NCBI GenBank assembly: GCA_938743325.2 | Contig: OW568885.1 | Location: forward strand, 186,001-250,000 | DNA: 64,000 bases | Reading direction: 5' to 3' | DNA from: Pycnococcus provasolii | Taxonomy: Eukaryota > Chlorophyta > Pseudoscourfieldiophyceae > Pseudoscourfieldiales > Pycnococcaceae | Part shown: positions 20,301-30,016 of the stretch, piece by piece | Layout: each line of letters begins with the position of its first letter | Position numbering within the stretch: the stretch's first letter is position 1 | Program-made: the position numbers and the translations under genes | Notes under the pieces: model-generated | Database searches by the model: none | The model's input: the letters and a program-made list of their open reading frames with translations, nothing else | Told to the model about the DNA's origin: nothing

Positions 20301-23300
20301 GAGCTCGATGCGCGCATTGCATCCGTACGATCGTCTGCGAAAGCTCGCGTGGCTGCGGCTGAGGAGGACTTGGTATCCGCTCGCGCTCGCGCGTCGGTGA
20401 TATCTTCGTCGTCGCCTGGCGCGAGAGCGGATGTGTCGTCGCTGCACAGCTCAGTTGCGGCTGCGTCCGCGGCGCTTGCTTCGAGCGAGAGCGCACTCGC
20501 ATCGGCGCGCGACGAGCTTGCGCGACACGAGTCGTCCGCGCACTCGGAGCGCGCGACGCTGGATGCAGCAGAGAGCGAGGTGTCTGCGCTCGAGCGCGAG
20601 GCGGAGTCGACGCGTCGCGACGGCGACTCGGCGCTTGCATCTCGTCTGGAGGCGCGCGCGTCGTCTGCTCGATCTGAGCTTCGCGAGCGTCGGTCCGAGC
20701 TCGATGCGCGCATTGCATCCGTACGATCGTCTGCGAAAGCTCGCGTGGCTGCGGCTGAGGAGGACTTGGTATCCGCTCGCGCTCGCGCGTCGGTGATATC
20801 TTCGTCGTCGCCTGGCGCGAGAGCGGATGTGTCGTCGCTGCACAGCTCAGTTGCGGCTGCGTCCGCGGCGCTTGCTTCGAGCGAGAGCGCACTTGCATCG
20901 GCGCGCGACGAGCTTGCGCGACACGAGTCGTCCGCGCACTCGGAGCGCGCGACGCTGAATGCAGCAGAGAGCGAGGTGTCTGCGCTCGAGCGCGAGGCGG
21001 AGTCGACGCGTCGCGACGGCGACTCGGCGCTTGCATCTCGTCTGGAGGCGCGCGCGTCGTCTGCTCGATCTGAGCTTCGCGAGCGTCGGTCCGAGCTCGA
21101 TGCGCGCATTGCATCCGTACGATCGTCTGCGAAAGCTCGCGTGGCTGCGGCTGAGGAGGACTTGGTATCCGCTCGCGCTCGCGCGTCGGTGATATCTTCG
21201 TCGACGCCTGGCGCGAGAGCGGATGTGTCGTCGCTGCACAGCTCAGTTGCGGCTGCGTCCGCGGCGCTTGCTTCGAGCGAGAGCGCACTCGCATCGGCGC
21301 GCGACGAGCTTGCGCGACACGAGTCGTCCGCGCACTCGGAGCGCGCGACGCTGGATGCAGCAGAGAGCGAGGTGTCTGCGCTCGAGCGCGAGGCGGAGTC
21401 GACGCGTCGCGACGGCGACTCGGCGCTTGCATCTCGTCTGGAGGCGCGCGCGTCGTCTGCTCGATCTGAGCTTCGCGAGCGTCGGTCCGAGCTCGATGCG
21501 CGCATTGCATCCGTACGATCGTCTGCGAAAGCTCGCGTGGCTGCGGCTGAGGAGGACTTGGTATCCGCTCGCGCTCGCGCGTCGGTGATATCTTCGTCGT
21601 CGCCTGGCGCGAGAGCGGATGTGTCGTCGCTGCACAGCTCAGTTGCGGCTGCGTCCGCGGCGCTTGCTTCGAGCGAGAGCGCACTCGCATCGGCGCGCGA
21701 CGAGCTTGCGCGACACGAGTCGTCCGCGCACTCGGAGCGCGCGACGCTGGATGCAGCAGAGAGCGAGGTGTCTGCGCTCGAGCGCGAGGCGGAGTCGACG
21801 CGTCGCGACGGCGACTCGGCGCTTGCATCTCGTCTGGAGGCGCGCGCGTCGTCTGCTCGATCTGAGCTTCGCGAGCGTCGGTCCGAGCTCGATGCGCGCA
21901 TTGCATCCGTACGATCGTCTGCGAAAGCTCGCGTGGCTGCGGCTGAGGAGGACTTGGTATCCGCTCGCGCTCGCGCGTCGGTGATATCTTCGTCGTCGCC
22001 TGGCGCGAGAGCGGATGTGTCGTCGCTGCACAGCTCAGTTGCGGCTGCGTCCGCGGCGCTTGCTTCGAGCGAGAGCGCACTCGCATCGGCGCGCGACGAG
22101 CTTGCGCGACACGAGTCGTCCGCGCACTCGGAGCGCGCGACGCTGGATGCAGCAGAGAGCGAGGTGTCTGCGCTCGAGCGCGAGGCGGAGTCGACGCGTC
22201 GCGACGGCGACTCGGCGCTTGCATCTCGTCTGGAGGCGCGCGCGTCGTCTGCTCGATCTGAGCTTCGCGAGCGTCGGTCCGAGCTCGATGCGCGCATTGC
22301 ATCCGTACGATCGTCTGCGAAAGCTCGCGTGGCTGCGGCTGAGGAGGACTTGGTATCCGCTCGCGCTCGCGCGTCGGTGATATCTTCGTCGTCGTCTGGC
22401 GCGAGAGCGGATGTGTCGTCGCTGCACAGCTCAGTTGCGGCTGCGTCCGCGGCGCTTGCTTCGAGCGAGAGCGCACTCGCATCGGCGCGCGACGAGCTTG
22501 CGCGACACGAGTCGTCCGCGCACTCGGAGCGCGCGACGCTGGATGCAGCAGAGAGCGAGGTGTCTGCGCTCGAGCGCGAGGCGGAGTCGACGCGTCGCGA
22601 CGGCGACTCGGCGCTTGCATCTCGTCTGGAGGCGCGCGCGTCGTCTGCTCGATCTGAGCTTCGCGAGCGTCGGTCCGAGCTCGATGCGCGCATTGCATCC
22701 GTACGATCGTCTGCGAAAGCTCGCGTGGCTGCAGCTGAGGAGGACTTGGTATCCGCTCGCGCTCGCGCGTCGGTGATATCTTCGTCGTCGTCTGGCGCGA
22801 GAGCGGATGTGTCGTCGCTGCACAGCTCAGTTGCGGCTGCGTCCGCGGCGCTTGCTTCGAGCGAGAGCGCACTCGCATCGGCGCGCGACGAGCTTGCGCG
22901 ACACGAGTCGTCCGCGCACTCGGAGCGCGCGACGCTGGATGCAGCAGAGAGCGAGGTGTCTGCGCTCGAGCGCGAGGCGGAGTCGACGCGTCGCGACGGC
23001 GACTCGGCGCTTGCATCTCGTCTGGAGGCGCGCGCGTCGTCTGCTCGATCTGAGCTTCGCGAGCGTCGGTCCGAGCTCGATGCGCGCATTGCATCCGTAC
23101 GATCGTCTGCGAAAGCTCGCGTGGCTGCGGCTGAGGAGGACTTGGTATCCGCTCGCGCTCGCGCGTCGGTGATATCTTCGTCGTCGTCTGGCGCGAGAGC
23201 GGATGTGTCGTCGCTGCACAGCTCAGTTGCGGCTGCGTCCGCGGCGCTTGCTTCGAGCGAGAGCGCACTCGCATCGGCGCGCGACGAGCTTGCGCGACAC

Positions 23301-26300
23301 GAGTCGTCCGCGCACTCGGAGCGCGCGACGCTGGATGCAGCAGAGAGCGAGGTGTCTGCGCTCGAGCGCGAGGCGGAGTCGACGCGTCGCGACGGCGACT
23401 CGGCGCTTGCATCTCGTCTGGAGGCGCGCGCGTCGTCTGCTCGATCTGAGCTTCGCGAGCGTCGGTCCGAGCTCGATGCGCGCATTGCATCCGTACGATC
23501 GTCTGCGAAAGCTCGCGTGGCTGCGGCTGAGGAGGACTTGGTATCCGCTCGCGCTCGCGCGTCGGTGATATCTTCGTCGTCGTCTGGCGCGAGAGCGGAT
23601 GTGTCGTCGCTGCACAGCTCAGTTGCGGCTGCGTCCGCGGCGCTTGCTTCGAGCGAGAGCGCACTCGCATCGGCGCGCGACGAGCTTGCGCGACACGAGT
23701 CGTCCGCGCACTCGGAGCGCGCGACGCTGGATGCAGCAGAGAGCGAGGTGTCTGCGCTCGAGCGCGAGGCGGAGTCGACGCGTCGCGACGGCGACTCGGC
23801 GCTTGCATCTCGTCTGGAGGCGCGCGCGTCGTCTGCTCGATCTGAGCTTCGCGAGCGTCGGTCCGAGCTCGATGCGCGCATTGCATCCGTACGATCGTCT
23901 GCGAAAGCTCGCGTGGCTGCGGCTGAGGAGGACTTGGTATCCGCTCGCGCTCGCGCGTCGGTGATATCTTCGTCGTCGTCTGGCGCGAGAGCGGATGTGT
24001 CGTCGCTGCACAGCTCAGTTGCGGCTGCGTCCGCGGCGCTTGCTTCGAGCGAGAGCGCACTCGCATCGGCGCGCGACGAGCTTGCGCGACACGAGTCGTC
24101 CGCGCACTCGGAGCGCGCGACGCTGGATGCAGCAGAGAGCGAGGTGTCTGCGCTCGAGCGCGAGGCGGAGTCGACGCGTCGCGACGGCGACTCGGCGCTT
24201 GCATCTCGTCTGGAGGCGCGCGCGTCGTCTGCTCGATCTGAGCTTCGCGAGCGTCGGTCCGAGCTCGATGCGCGCATTGCATCCGTACGATCGTCTGCGA
24301 AAGCTCGCGTGGCTGCGGCTGAGGAGGACTTGGTATCCGCTCGCGCTCGCGCGTCGGTGATATCTTCGTCGTCGTCTGGCGCGAGAGCGGATGTGTCGTC
24401 GCTGCACAGCTCAGTTGCGGCTGCGTCCGCGGCGCTTGCTTCGAGCGAGAGCGCACTCGCATCGGCGCGCGACGAGCTTGCGCGACACGAGTCGTCCGCG
24501 CACTCGGAGCGCGCGACGCTGGATGCAGCAGAGAGCGAGGTGTCTGCGCTCGAGCGCGAGGCGGAGTCGACGCGTCGCGACGGCGACTCGGCGCTTGCAT
24601 CTCGTCTGGAGGCGCGCGCGTCGTCTGCTCGATCTGAGCTTCGCGAGCGTCGGTCCGAGCTCGATGCGCGCATTGCATCCGTACGATCGTCTGCGAAAGC
24701 TCGCGTGGCTGCGGCTGAGGAGGACTTGGTATCCGCTCGCGCTCGCGCGTCGGTGATATCTTCGTCGTCGTCTGGCGCGAGAGCGGATGTGTCGTCGCTG
24801 CACAGCTCAGTTGCGGCTGCGTCCGCGGCGCTTGCTTCGAGCGAGAGCGCACTCGCATCGGCGCGCGACGAGCTTGCGCGACACGAGTCGTCCGCGCACT
24901 CGGAGCGCGCGACGCTGGATGCAGCAGAGAGCGAGGTGTCTGCGCTCGAGCGCGAGGCGGAGTCGACGCGTCGCGACGGCGACTCGGCGCTTGCATCTCG
25001 TCTGGAGGCGCGCGCGTCGTCTGCTCGATCTGAGCTTCGCGAGCGTCGGTCCGAGCTCGATGCGCGCATTGCATCCGTACGATCGTCTGCGAAAGCTCGC
25101 GTGGCTGCAGCTGAGGAGGACTTGGTATCCGCTCGCGCTCGCGCGTCGGTGATATCTTCGTCGTCGTCTGGCGCGAGAGCGGATGTGTCGTCGCTGCACA
25201 GCTCAGTTGCGGCTGCGTCCGCGGCGCTTGCTTCGAGCGAGAGCGCACTCGCATCGGCGCGCGACGAGCTTGCGCGACACGAGTCGTCCGCGCACTCGGA
25301 GCGCGCGACGCTGGCTGCAGCAGAGAGCGAGGTGTCTGCGCTCGAGCGCGAGGCGGAGTCGACGCGTCGCGACGGCGACTCGGCGCTTGCATCTCGTCTG
25401 GAGGCGCGCGCGTCGTCTGCTCGATCTGAGCTTCGCGAGCGTCGGTCCGAGCTCGATGCGCGCATTGCATCCGTACGATCGTCTGCGAAAGCTCGCGTGG
25501 CTGCGGCTGAGGAGGACTTGGTATCCGCTCGCGCTCGCGCGTCGGTGATATCTTCGTCGTCGTCTGGCGCGAGAGCGGATGTGTCGTCGCTGCACAGCTC
25601 AGTTGCGGCTGCGTCCGCGGCGCTTGCTTCGAGCGAGAGCGCACTCGCATCGGCGCGCGACGAGCTTGCGCGACACGAGTCGTCCGCGCACTCGGAGCGC
25701 GCGACGCTGGATGCAGCAGAGAGCGAGGTGTCTGCGCTCGAGCGCGAGGCGGAGTCGACGCGTCGCGACGGCGACTCGGCGCTTGCATCTCGTCTGGAGG
25801 CGCGCGCGTCGTCTGCTCGATCTGAGCTTCGCGAGCGTCGGTCCGAGCTCGATGCGCGCATTGCATCCGTACGATCGTCTGCGAAAGCTCGCGTGGCTGC
25901 AGCTGAGGAGGACTTGGTATCCGCTCGCGCTCGCGCGTCGGTGATATCTTCGTCGTCGTCTGGCGCGAGAGCGGATGTGTCGTCGCTGCACAGCTCAGTT
26001 GCGGCTGCGTCCGCGGCGCTTGCTTCGAGCGAGAGCGCACTCGCATCGGCGCGCGACGAGCTTGCGCGACACGAGTCGTCCGCGCACTCGGAGCGCGCGA
26101 CGCTGGATGCAGCAGAGAGCGAGGTGTCTGCGCTCGAGCGCGAGGCGGAGTCGACGCGTCGCGACGGCGACTCGGCGCTTGCATCTCGTCTGGAGGCGCG
26201 CGCGTCGTCTGCTCGATCTGAGCTTCGCGAGCGTCGGTCCGAGCTCGATGCGCGCATTGCATCCGTACGATCGTCTGCGAAAGCTCGCGTGGCTGCGGCT

Positions 26301-29300
26301 GAGGAGGACTTGGTATCCGCTCGCGCTCGCGCGTCGGTGATATCTTCGTCGTCGTCTGGCGCGAGAGCGGATGTGTCGTCGCTGCACAGCTCAGTTGCGG
26401 CTGCGTCCGCGGCGCTTGCTTCGAGCGAGAGCGCACTCGCATCGGCGCGCGACGAGCTTGCGCGACACGAGTCGTCCGCGCACTCGGAGCGCGCGACGCT
26501 GGATGCAGCAGAGAGCGAGGTGTCTGCGCTCGAGCGCGAGGCGGAGTCGACGCGTCGCGACGGCGACTCGGCGCTTGCATCTCGTCTGGAGGCGCGCGCG
26601 TCGTCTGCTCGATCTGAGCTTCGCGAGCGTCAGTCCGAGCTCGATGCGCGCATTGCATCCGTACGATCGTCTGCGAAAGCTCGCGTGGCTGCGGCTGAGG
26701 AGGACTTGGTATCCGCTCGCGCTCGCGCGTCGGTGATATCTTCGTCGTCGTCTGGCGCGAGAGCGGATGTGTCGTCGCTGCACAGCTCAGTTGCGGCTGC
26801 GTCCGCGGCGCTTGCTTCGAGCGAGAGCGCACTCGCATCGGCGCGCGACGAGCTTGCGCGACACGAGTCGTCCGCGCACTCGGAGCGCGCGACGCTGGAT
26901 GCAGCAGAGAGCGAGGTGTCTGCGCTCGAGCGCGAGGCGGAGTCGACGCGTCGCGACGGCGACTCGGCGCTTGCATCTCGTCTGGAGGCGCGCGCGTCGT
27001 CTGCTCGATCTGAGCTTCGCGAGCGTCGGTCCGAGCTCGATGCGCGCATTGCATCCGTACGATCGTCTGCGAAAGCTCGCGTGGCTGCAGCTGAGGAGGA
27101 CTTGGTATCCGCTCGCGCTCGCGCGTCGGTGATATCTTCGTCGTCGTCTGGCGCGAGAGCGGATGTGTCGTCGCTGCACAGCTCAGTTGCGGCTGCGTCC
27201 GCGGCGCTTGCTTCGAGCGAGAGCGCACTCGCATCGGCGCGCGACGAGCTTGCGCGACACGAGTCGTCCGCGCACTCGGAGCGCGCGACGCTGGATGCAG
27301 CAGAGAGCGAGGTGTCTGCGCTCGAGCGCGAGGCGGAGTCGACGCGTCGCGACGGCGACTCGGCGCTTGCATCTCGTCTGGAGGCGCGCGCGTCGTCTGC
27401 TCGATCTGAGCTTCGCGAGCGTCGGTCCGAGCTCGATGCGCGCATTGCATCCGTACGATCGTCTGCGAAAGCTCGCGTGGCTGCAGCTGAGGAGGACTTG
27501 GTATCCGCTCGCGCTCGCGCGTCGGTGATATCTTCGTCGTCGCCTGGCGCGAGAGCGGATGTGTCGTCGCTGCACAGCTCAGTTGCTGCTGCGTCCGCGG
27601 CGCTTGCTTCGAGCGAGAGCGCACTCGCATCGGCGCGCGACGAGCTTGCGCGACACGAGTCGTCCGCGCACTCGGAGCGCGCGACGCTGGATGCAGCAGA
27701 GAGCGAGGTGTCTGCGCTCGAGCGCGAGGCGGAGTCGACGCGTCGCGACGGCGACTCGGCGCTTGCATCTCGTCTGGAGGCGCGCGCGTCGTCTGCTCGA
27801 TCTGAGCTTCGCGAGCGTCGGTCCGAGCTCGATGCGCGCATTGCATCCGTACGATCGTCTGCGAAAGCTCGCGTGGCTGCGGCTGAGGAGGACTTGGTAT
27901 CCGCTCGCGCTCGCGCGTCGGTGATATCTTCGTCGTCGTCTGGCGCGAGAGCGGATGTGTCGTCGCTGCACAGCTCAGTTGCGGCTGCGTCCGCGGCGCT
28001 TGCTTCGAGCGAGAGCGCACTCGCATCGGCGCGCGACGAGCTTGCGCGACACGAGTCGTCCGCGCACTCGGAGCGCGCGACGCTGGATGCAGCAGAGAGC
28101 GAGGTGTCTGCGCTCGAGCGCGAGGCGGAGTCGACGCGTCGCGACGGCGACTCGGCGCTTGCATCTCGTCTGGAGGCGCGCGCGTCGTCTGCTCGATCTG
28201 AGCTTCGCGAGCGTCGGTCCGAGCTCGATGCGCGCATTGCATCCGTACGATCGTCTGCGAAAGCTCGCGTGGCTGCGGCTGAGGAACAGTATTCGCGCGA
28301 CCAAGTGCTGTTTTATGGGAATGCACTCTCTCCTCCTGATCTATACCCAGTGGAGGATTTGCTTCGTCGTTTTGGATCATCTCATAATTTTGGTGGTATG
28401 TATGAAGCTGTGCAGACGCCTTATTCCGAAGGTATCGACCTGTTTAGCTCGGTGAATCTTGAGCGAGAGGGCCGTGTTGGACTGCATCGCTTGCAGTCTG
28501 TTCGTGATTTGGTGCCACGATCTGTTGTCGAAGTTGCTTACATTTACTACCGTAAGCTGCTTTTACGCTGTGCTTTCGGACTGCTGAAAATTCACATGTA
28601 TGGAAGACGGAGTCGTCGCGCTGCCGCAATATATTTTAGAGCAAATTATATATGCCGAGGATGTCTCGTTCAGTGGCATAACGACTGTGTCGTTACTCGA
28701 GAGCTTGTGAAGACGTGCCATTCTCGTCTTCGCAGCAGATCATGCATTGTTAGTTGGTTGAATTATTTGCATTACCAAAAGTATTTGAATGAAGCAGTGA
28801 AAAAGTCATGCGGCCGCATTTCATTTCGTACACGTGATCTTAGCATGAGCTTATTTTTTCGAGCCAAGAAACGGAATCTGCTTCGACGCGTTTTCAGCCA
28901 ATTTATGGATATTTGGAAGCGTATAGACGTATCGCCTGAATTATACTATGACTTTCAGCGTATGAGGCACTCGTATGAACGATGGTGTCGTTTCATTGTC
29001 ATGATTCACCGCGCGAAGGACTTGCGTACCTACCTCGTGGGCATAAAGGCGATGCGAGCGATTCAAATGCAACTGCGTGCTCTTCATGCGTGGAACAAAG
29101 AGGCGACGCGCATTGCCACGAGGCGCGCGATTATTGTGCTGAAGGTTATGCTTTGGCGCTCGCGCACAGCCTCCGCAGCAGAACGCGACGCTTATCTTAT
29201 CAACAAGTTCATAATTCTCCCACGTAAGGCGCGCATTGTCGATGCATGGTATCGTGCAGCACTATGGCACCAGCGCACGAAGCTCGCGATGTACCGTCAT

Positions 29301-29885
29301 CGCATAGGCAAGCTCTTCCGTGCATGGCAGCGCGCCGTGCGTGCAATCCGCCTGGCCAGCGTCGATATGAAAGTGGATCCTCGTTCAACCGCGCATTATC
29401 TGCCTTCAACATCTTCTAGGCACAACGCAGCTTCACTTCGTGCTTGGTGGAGTCCGTGGTTCACCACCGGTGCTTCCATACCGGGAATCCGACCTCTTAC
29501 CGCGGCATCCATCGCTGGTTGCACATGGCCTGCGCGAGTTCCTCTCCGAGAGCGCAAGTTGCACCGTGCGAGTGTCGCAACGGCCCTTGCCGCATGGCAC
29601 GGCGTGGTGATTGCCCGACGCCAGCTCGAGCCGCGGCTTCGCTTCGAGCGTCGCGTCTTGTCATTGGTGAATGAGAATTCGGATGTGCGCACGCATGCCG
29701 ATGTGGTGCTACGTGACAGTTCACCTGTCCTCGCTCCTTCGATATCGTGCGCGCGCCTCACTTCGTCCTCGGCGTCAGCATCTGCCCCTACTGATCCTTC
29801 TGCTTCGCTCGCGACCCCTCTCGCTCACAATTGGATTCGATCGAGCTGGCACCGGCGTCGCTCGTTGAGATCGAAGCCCAGCTGA
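17328..29885 (+). CDS. Giant Sfi1-like protein with about 24.7 near-identical 132-residue coiled-coil repeats
   Basis: One uninterrupted frame of 4,185 residues from the ATG at 17328. Residues 1-399: helical, Trp/Arg-rich, with short units around Trp such as VWQVWFKLW, EVVAEWL and GMAHWRSLW. Residues 400-3567: 24 complete 132-residue repeats, then a partial one to about 3653. The unit is Ala/Ser/Arg/Glu-rich (starts ARDELARHESS, contains SELRERRSELDARI), with no Trp, Tyr, Phe, Cys, Met or Asn, and should be a long helix or coiled coil broken at a Ser-Gly/Pro-rich turn. Residues 3653-4185: again Trp/Arg helices (RALHAWNKE, KLFRAWQRAV). The Trp-centred units resemble Sfi1 centrin-binding repeats, so a centrin-linked role at basal body, centrosome or a fibre is inferred. 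TGTAA at 29909-29913, 24 nt past the stop. Confidence 0.8.
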   Translation: MMEGFVRASGDISAPVAPLASRLAACRMSLQARVEQTAREVEYVDKRKNELTLWQATGLPPAPRSVRPPPPHPAQDCRQREATTAVFVPAGVSQLHSKNKFAHAEPAIRHTVRADVARWDEATHPWVGSDFQLALHRSLEYKLTLKAAMLAFHAAADVARYRRFLVDMIWYERARENSEKVWQVWFKLWSDRCAHKAAAEAWLLQRSLRRTAEVVAEWLCIAKKETILRRHEKIAARRLQARLIHAGMAHWRSLWKQARLRQVQYEMSAEWHKMYVLGQCFCELKFAADRMKHLRRQINNPRDKTPHTKPQKANAISIVTQLLGQKANLIKQQKLEAQSIENQHRFEATQQDVTWAKVLSTIQRRYHNTRVRPALHNSNIFSAESATIDLQQLKAQLESARDELARHESSAHSERATLDAAESEVSVLEREAESTRRDGDSALASRLEARASSARSELRERRSELDARIASVRSSAKARVAAAEEDLVSARARASVISSSSSGARADVSSLHSSVAAASAALASSESALASARDELARHESSAHSERATLDAAESEVSALEREAESTRRDGDSALASRLEARASSARSELRERRSELDARIASVRSSAKARVAAAEEDLVSARARASVISSSSPGARADVSSLHSSVAAASAALASSESALASARDELARHESSAHSERATLDAAESEVSALEREAESTRRDGDSALASRLEARASSARSELRERRSELDARIASVRSSAKARVAAAEEDLVSARARASVISSSSPGARADVSSLHSSVAAASAALASSESALASARDELARHESSAHSERATLDAAESEVSVLEREAESTRRDGDSALASRLEARASSARSELRERRSELDARIASVRSSAKARVAAAEEDLVSARARASVISSSSSVARADVSSLHSSVAAASAALASSESALASARDELARHESSAHSERATLDAAESEVSALEREAESTRRDGDSALASRLEARASSARSELRERRSELDARIASVRSSAKARVAAAEEDLVSARARASVISSSSPGARADVSSLHSSVAAASAALASSESALASARDELARHESSAHSERATLDAAESEVSALEREAESTRRDGDSALASRLEARASSARSELRERRSELDARIASVRSSAKARVAAAEEDLVSARARASVISSSSPGARADVSSLHSSVAAASAALASSESALASARDELARHESSAHSERATLNAAESEVSALEREAESTRRDGDSALASRLEARASSARSELRERRSELDARIASVRSSAKARVAAAEEDLVSARARASVISSSTPGARADVSSLHSSVAAASAALASSESALASARDELARHESSAHSERATLDAAESEVSALEREAESTRRDGDSALASRLEARASSARSELRERRSELDARIASVRSSAKARVAAAEEDLVSARARASVISSSSPGARADVSSLHSSVAAASAALASSESALASARDELARHESSAHSERATLDAAESEVSALEREAESTRRDGDSALASRLEARASSARSELRERRSELDARIASVRSSAKARVAAAEEDLVSARARASVISSSSPGARADVSSLHSSVAAASAALASSESALASARDELARHESSAHSERATLDAAESEVSALEREAESTRRDGDSALASRLEARASSARSELRERRSELDARIASVRSSAKARVAAAEEDLVSARARASVISSSSSGARADVSSLHSSVAAASAALASSESALASARDELARHESSAHSERATLDAAESEVSALEREAESTRRDGDSALASRLEARASSARSELRERRSELDARIASVRSSAKARVAAAEEDLVSARARASVISSSSSGARADVSSLHSSVAAASAALASSESALASARDELARHESSAHSERATLDAAESEVSALEREAESTRRDGDSALASRLEARASSARSELRERRSELDARIASVRSSAKARVAAAEEDLVSARARASVISSSSSGARADVSSLHSSVAAASAALASSESALASARDELARHESSAHSERATLDAAESEVSALEREAESTRRDGDSALASRLEARASSARSELRERRSELDARIASVRSSAKARVAAAEEDLVSARARASVISSSSSGARADVSSLHSSVAAASAALASSESALASARDELARHESSAHSERATLDAAESEVSALEREAESTRRDGDSALASRLEARASSARSELRERRSELDARIASVRSSAKARVAAAEEDLVSARARASVISSSSSGARADVSSLHSSVAAASAALASSESALASARDELARHESSAHSERATLDAAESEVSALEREAESTRRDGDSALASRLEARASSARSELRERRSELDARIASVRSSAKARVAAAEEDLVSARARASVISSSSSGARADVSSLHSSVAAASAALASSESALASARDELARHESSAHSERATLDAAESEVSALEREAESTRRDGDSALASRLEARASSARSELRERRSELDARIASVRSSAKARVAAAEEDLVSARARASVISSSSSGARADVSSLHSSVAAASAALASSESALASARDELARHESSAHSERATLDAAESEVSALEREAESTRRDGDSALASRLEARASSARSELRERRSELDARIASVRSSAKARVAAAEEDLVSARARASVISSSSSGARADVSSLHSSVAAASAALASSESALASARDELARHESSAHSERATLAAAESEVSALEREAESTRRDGDSALASRLEARASSARSELRERRSELDARIASVRSSAKARVAAAEEDLVSARARASVISSSSSGARADVSSLHSSVAAASAALASSESALASARDELARHESSAHSERATLDAAESEVSALEREAESTRRDGDSALASRLEARASSARSELRERRSELDARIASVRSSAKARVAAAEEDLVSARARASVISSSSSGARADVSSLHSSVAAASAALASSESALASARDELARHESSAHSERATLDAAESEVSALEREAESTRRDGDSALASRLEARASSARSELRERRSELDARIASVRSSAKARVAAAEEDLVSARARASVISSSSSGARADVSSLHSSVAAASAALASSESALASARDELARHESSAHSERATLDAAESEVSALEREAESTRRDGDSALASRLEARASSARSELRERQSELDARIASVRSSAKARVAAAEEDLVSARARASVISSSSSGARADVSSLHSSVAAASAALASSESALASARDELARHESSAHSERATLDAAESEVSALEREAESTRRDGDSALASRLEARASSARSELRERRSELDARIASVRSSAKARVAAAEEDLVSARARASVISSSSSGARADVSSLHSSVAAASAALASSESALASARDELARHESSAHSERATLDAAESEVSALEREAESTRRDGDSALASRLEARASSARSELRERRSELDARIASVRSSAKARVAAAEEDLVSARARASVISSSSPGARADVSSLHSSVAAASAALASSESALASARDELARHESSAHSERATLDAAESEVSALEREAESTRRDGDSALASRLEARASSARSELRERRSELDARIASVRSSAKARVAAAEEDLVSARARASVISSSSSGARADVSSLHSSVAAASAALASSESALASARDELARHESSAHSERATLDAAESEVSALEREAESTRRDGDSALASRLEARASSARSELRERRSELDARIASVRSSAKARVAAAEEQYSRDQVLFYGNALSPPDLYPVEDLLRRFGSSHNFGGMYEAVQTPYSEGIDLFSSVNLEREGRVGLHRLQSVRDLVPRSVVEVAYIYYRKLLLRCAFGLLKIHMYGRRSRRAAAIYFRANYICRGCLVQWHNDCVVTRELVKTCHSRLRSRSCIVSWLNYLHYQKYLNEAVKKSCGRISFRTRDLSMSLFFRAKKRNLLRRVFSQFMDIWKRIDVSPELYYDFQRMRHSYERWCRFIVMIHRAKDLRTYLVGIKAMRAIQMQLRALHAWNKEATRIATRRAIIVLKVMLWRSRTASAAERDAYLINKFIILPRKARIVDAWYRAALWHQRTKLAMYRHRIGKLFRAWQRAVRAIRLASVDMKVDPRSTAHYLPSTSSRHNAASLRAWWSPWFTTGASIPGIRPLTAASIAGCTWPARVPLRERKLHRASVATALAAWHGVVIARRQLEPRLRFERRVLSLVNENSDVRTHADVVLRDSSPVLAPSISCARLTSSSASASAPTDPSASLATPLAHNWIRSSWHRRRSLRSKPS
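18525..28285 (+). repeat. Tandem array of a 396-bp unit, 24 full copies plus 257 bp
   Basis: The boundary sequence gcgcgcgacgagcttgcg recurs every 396 bp from 18525 to 28029; homology stops at about 28285. Copies differ at only a handful of sites, including silent ones: Ser or Pro in the SSSS(S/P)G turn (Pro in copies 2, 3, 5-9 and 23), Val or Ala after GAGGTGTCT, a silent GCG/GCA (GCA in copies 11, 17, 19, 22 and 23), and single-copy changes (Asp to Asn near 20958, Asp to Ala near 25316, Arg to Gln near 26632, Gly to Val near 20022). Shared variants fall partly in blocks, as expected from unequal exchange and gene conversion. The unit is a multiple of three, so copy number can change without breaking the frame. 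Confidence 0.97.
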
Positions 29886-29908
29886 AGCCTGGCACACAGG
29901 CAGACGCT

Positions 29909-29913
29909 TGTAA
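29909..29913 (+). terminator. TGTAA poly(A) signal of the giant repeat gene
   Basis: TGTAA lies 24 nt after the stop. On the opposite strand, TTACA at 29945-29949 would serve the convergent WD40-RING gene. Confidence 0.6.
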
Positions 29914-30016
29914 CGTATTTAGACTACCATGTATTACCATAGTGTTACATTTTCTCAACCTTTTAGAATAATTGCACCACGTCACTGCTACTGCAAGCTC
30001 GTGCAGATCGGACATA

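Noticed and set aside
18512-26257. Second antisense open frame of 2,581 codons (Asp/Ser/Arg/Ala-rich)
   Set aside because: Same reason: periodic by-product of the array, low complexity, no start context or flanking coding.
18525-28285. CRISPR-like or satellite array
   Set aside because: The units are 396 bp, directly abutting with no spacers, and in frame with a protein; they are an intragenic coding repeat.
18406-28380. Antisense open frame of 3,324 codons across the repeat array
   Set aside because: It lacks any non-repeat homology and its openness follows from a stop-free 396-bp unit; the sense frame joins non-repeat N and C termini with protein character.
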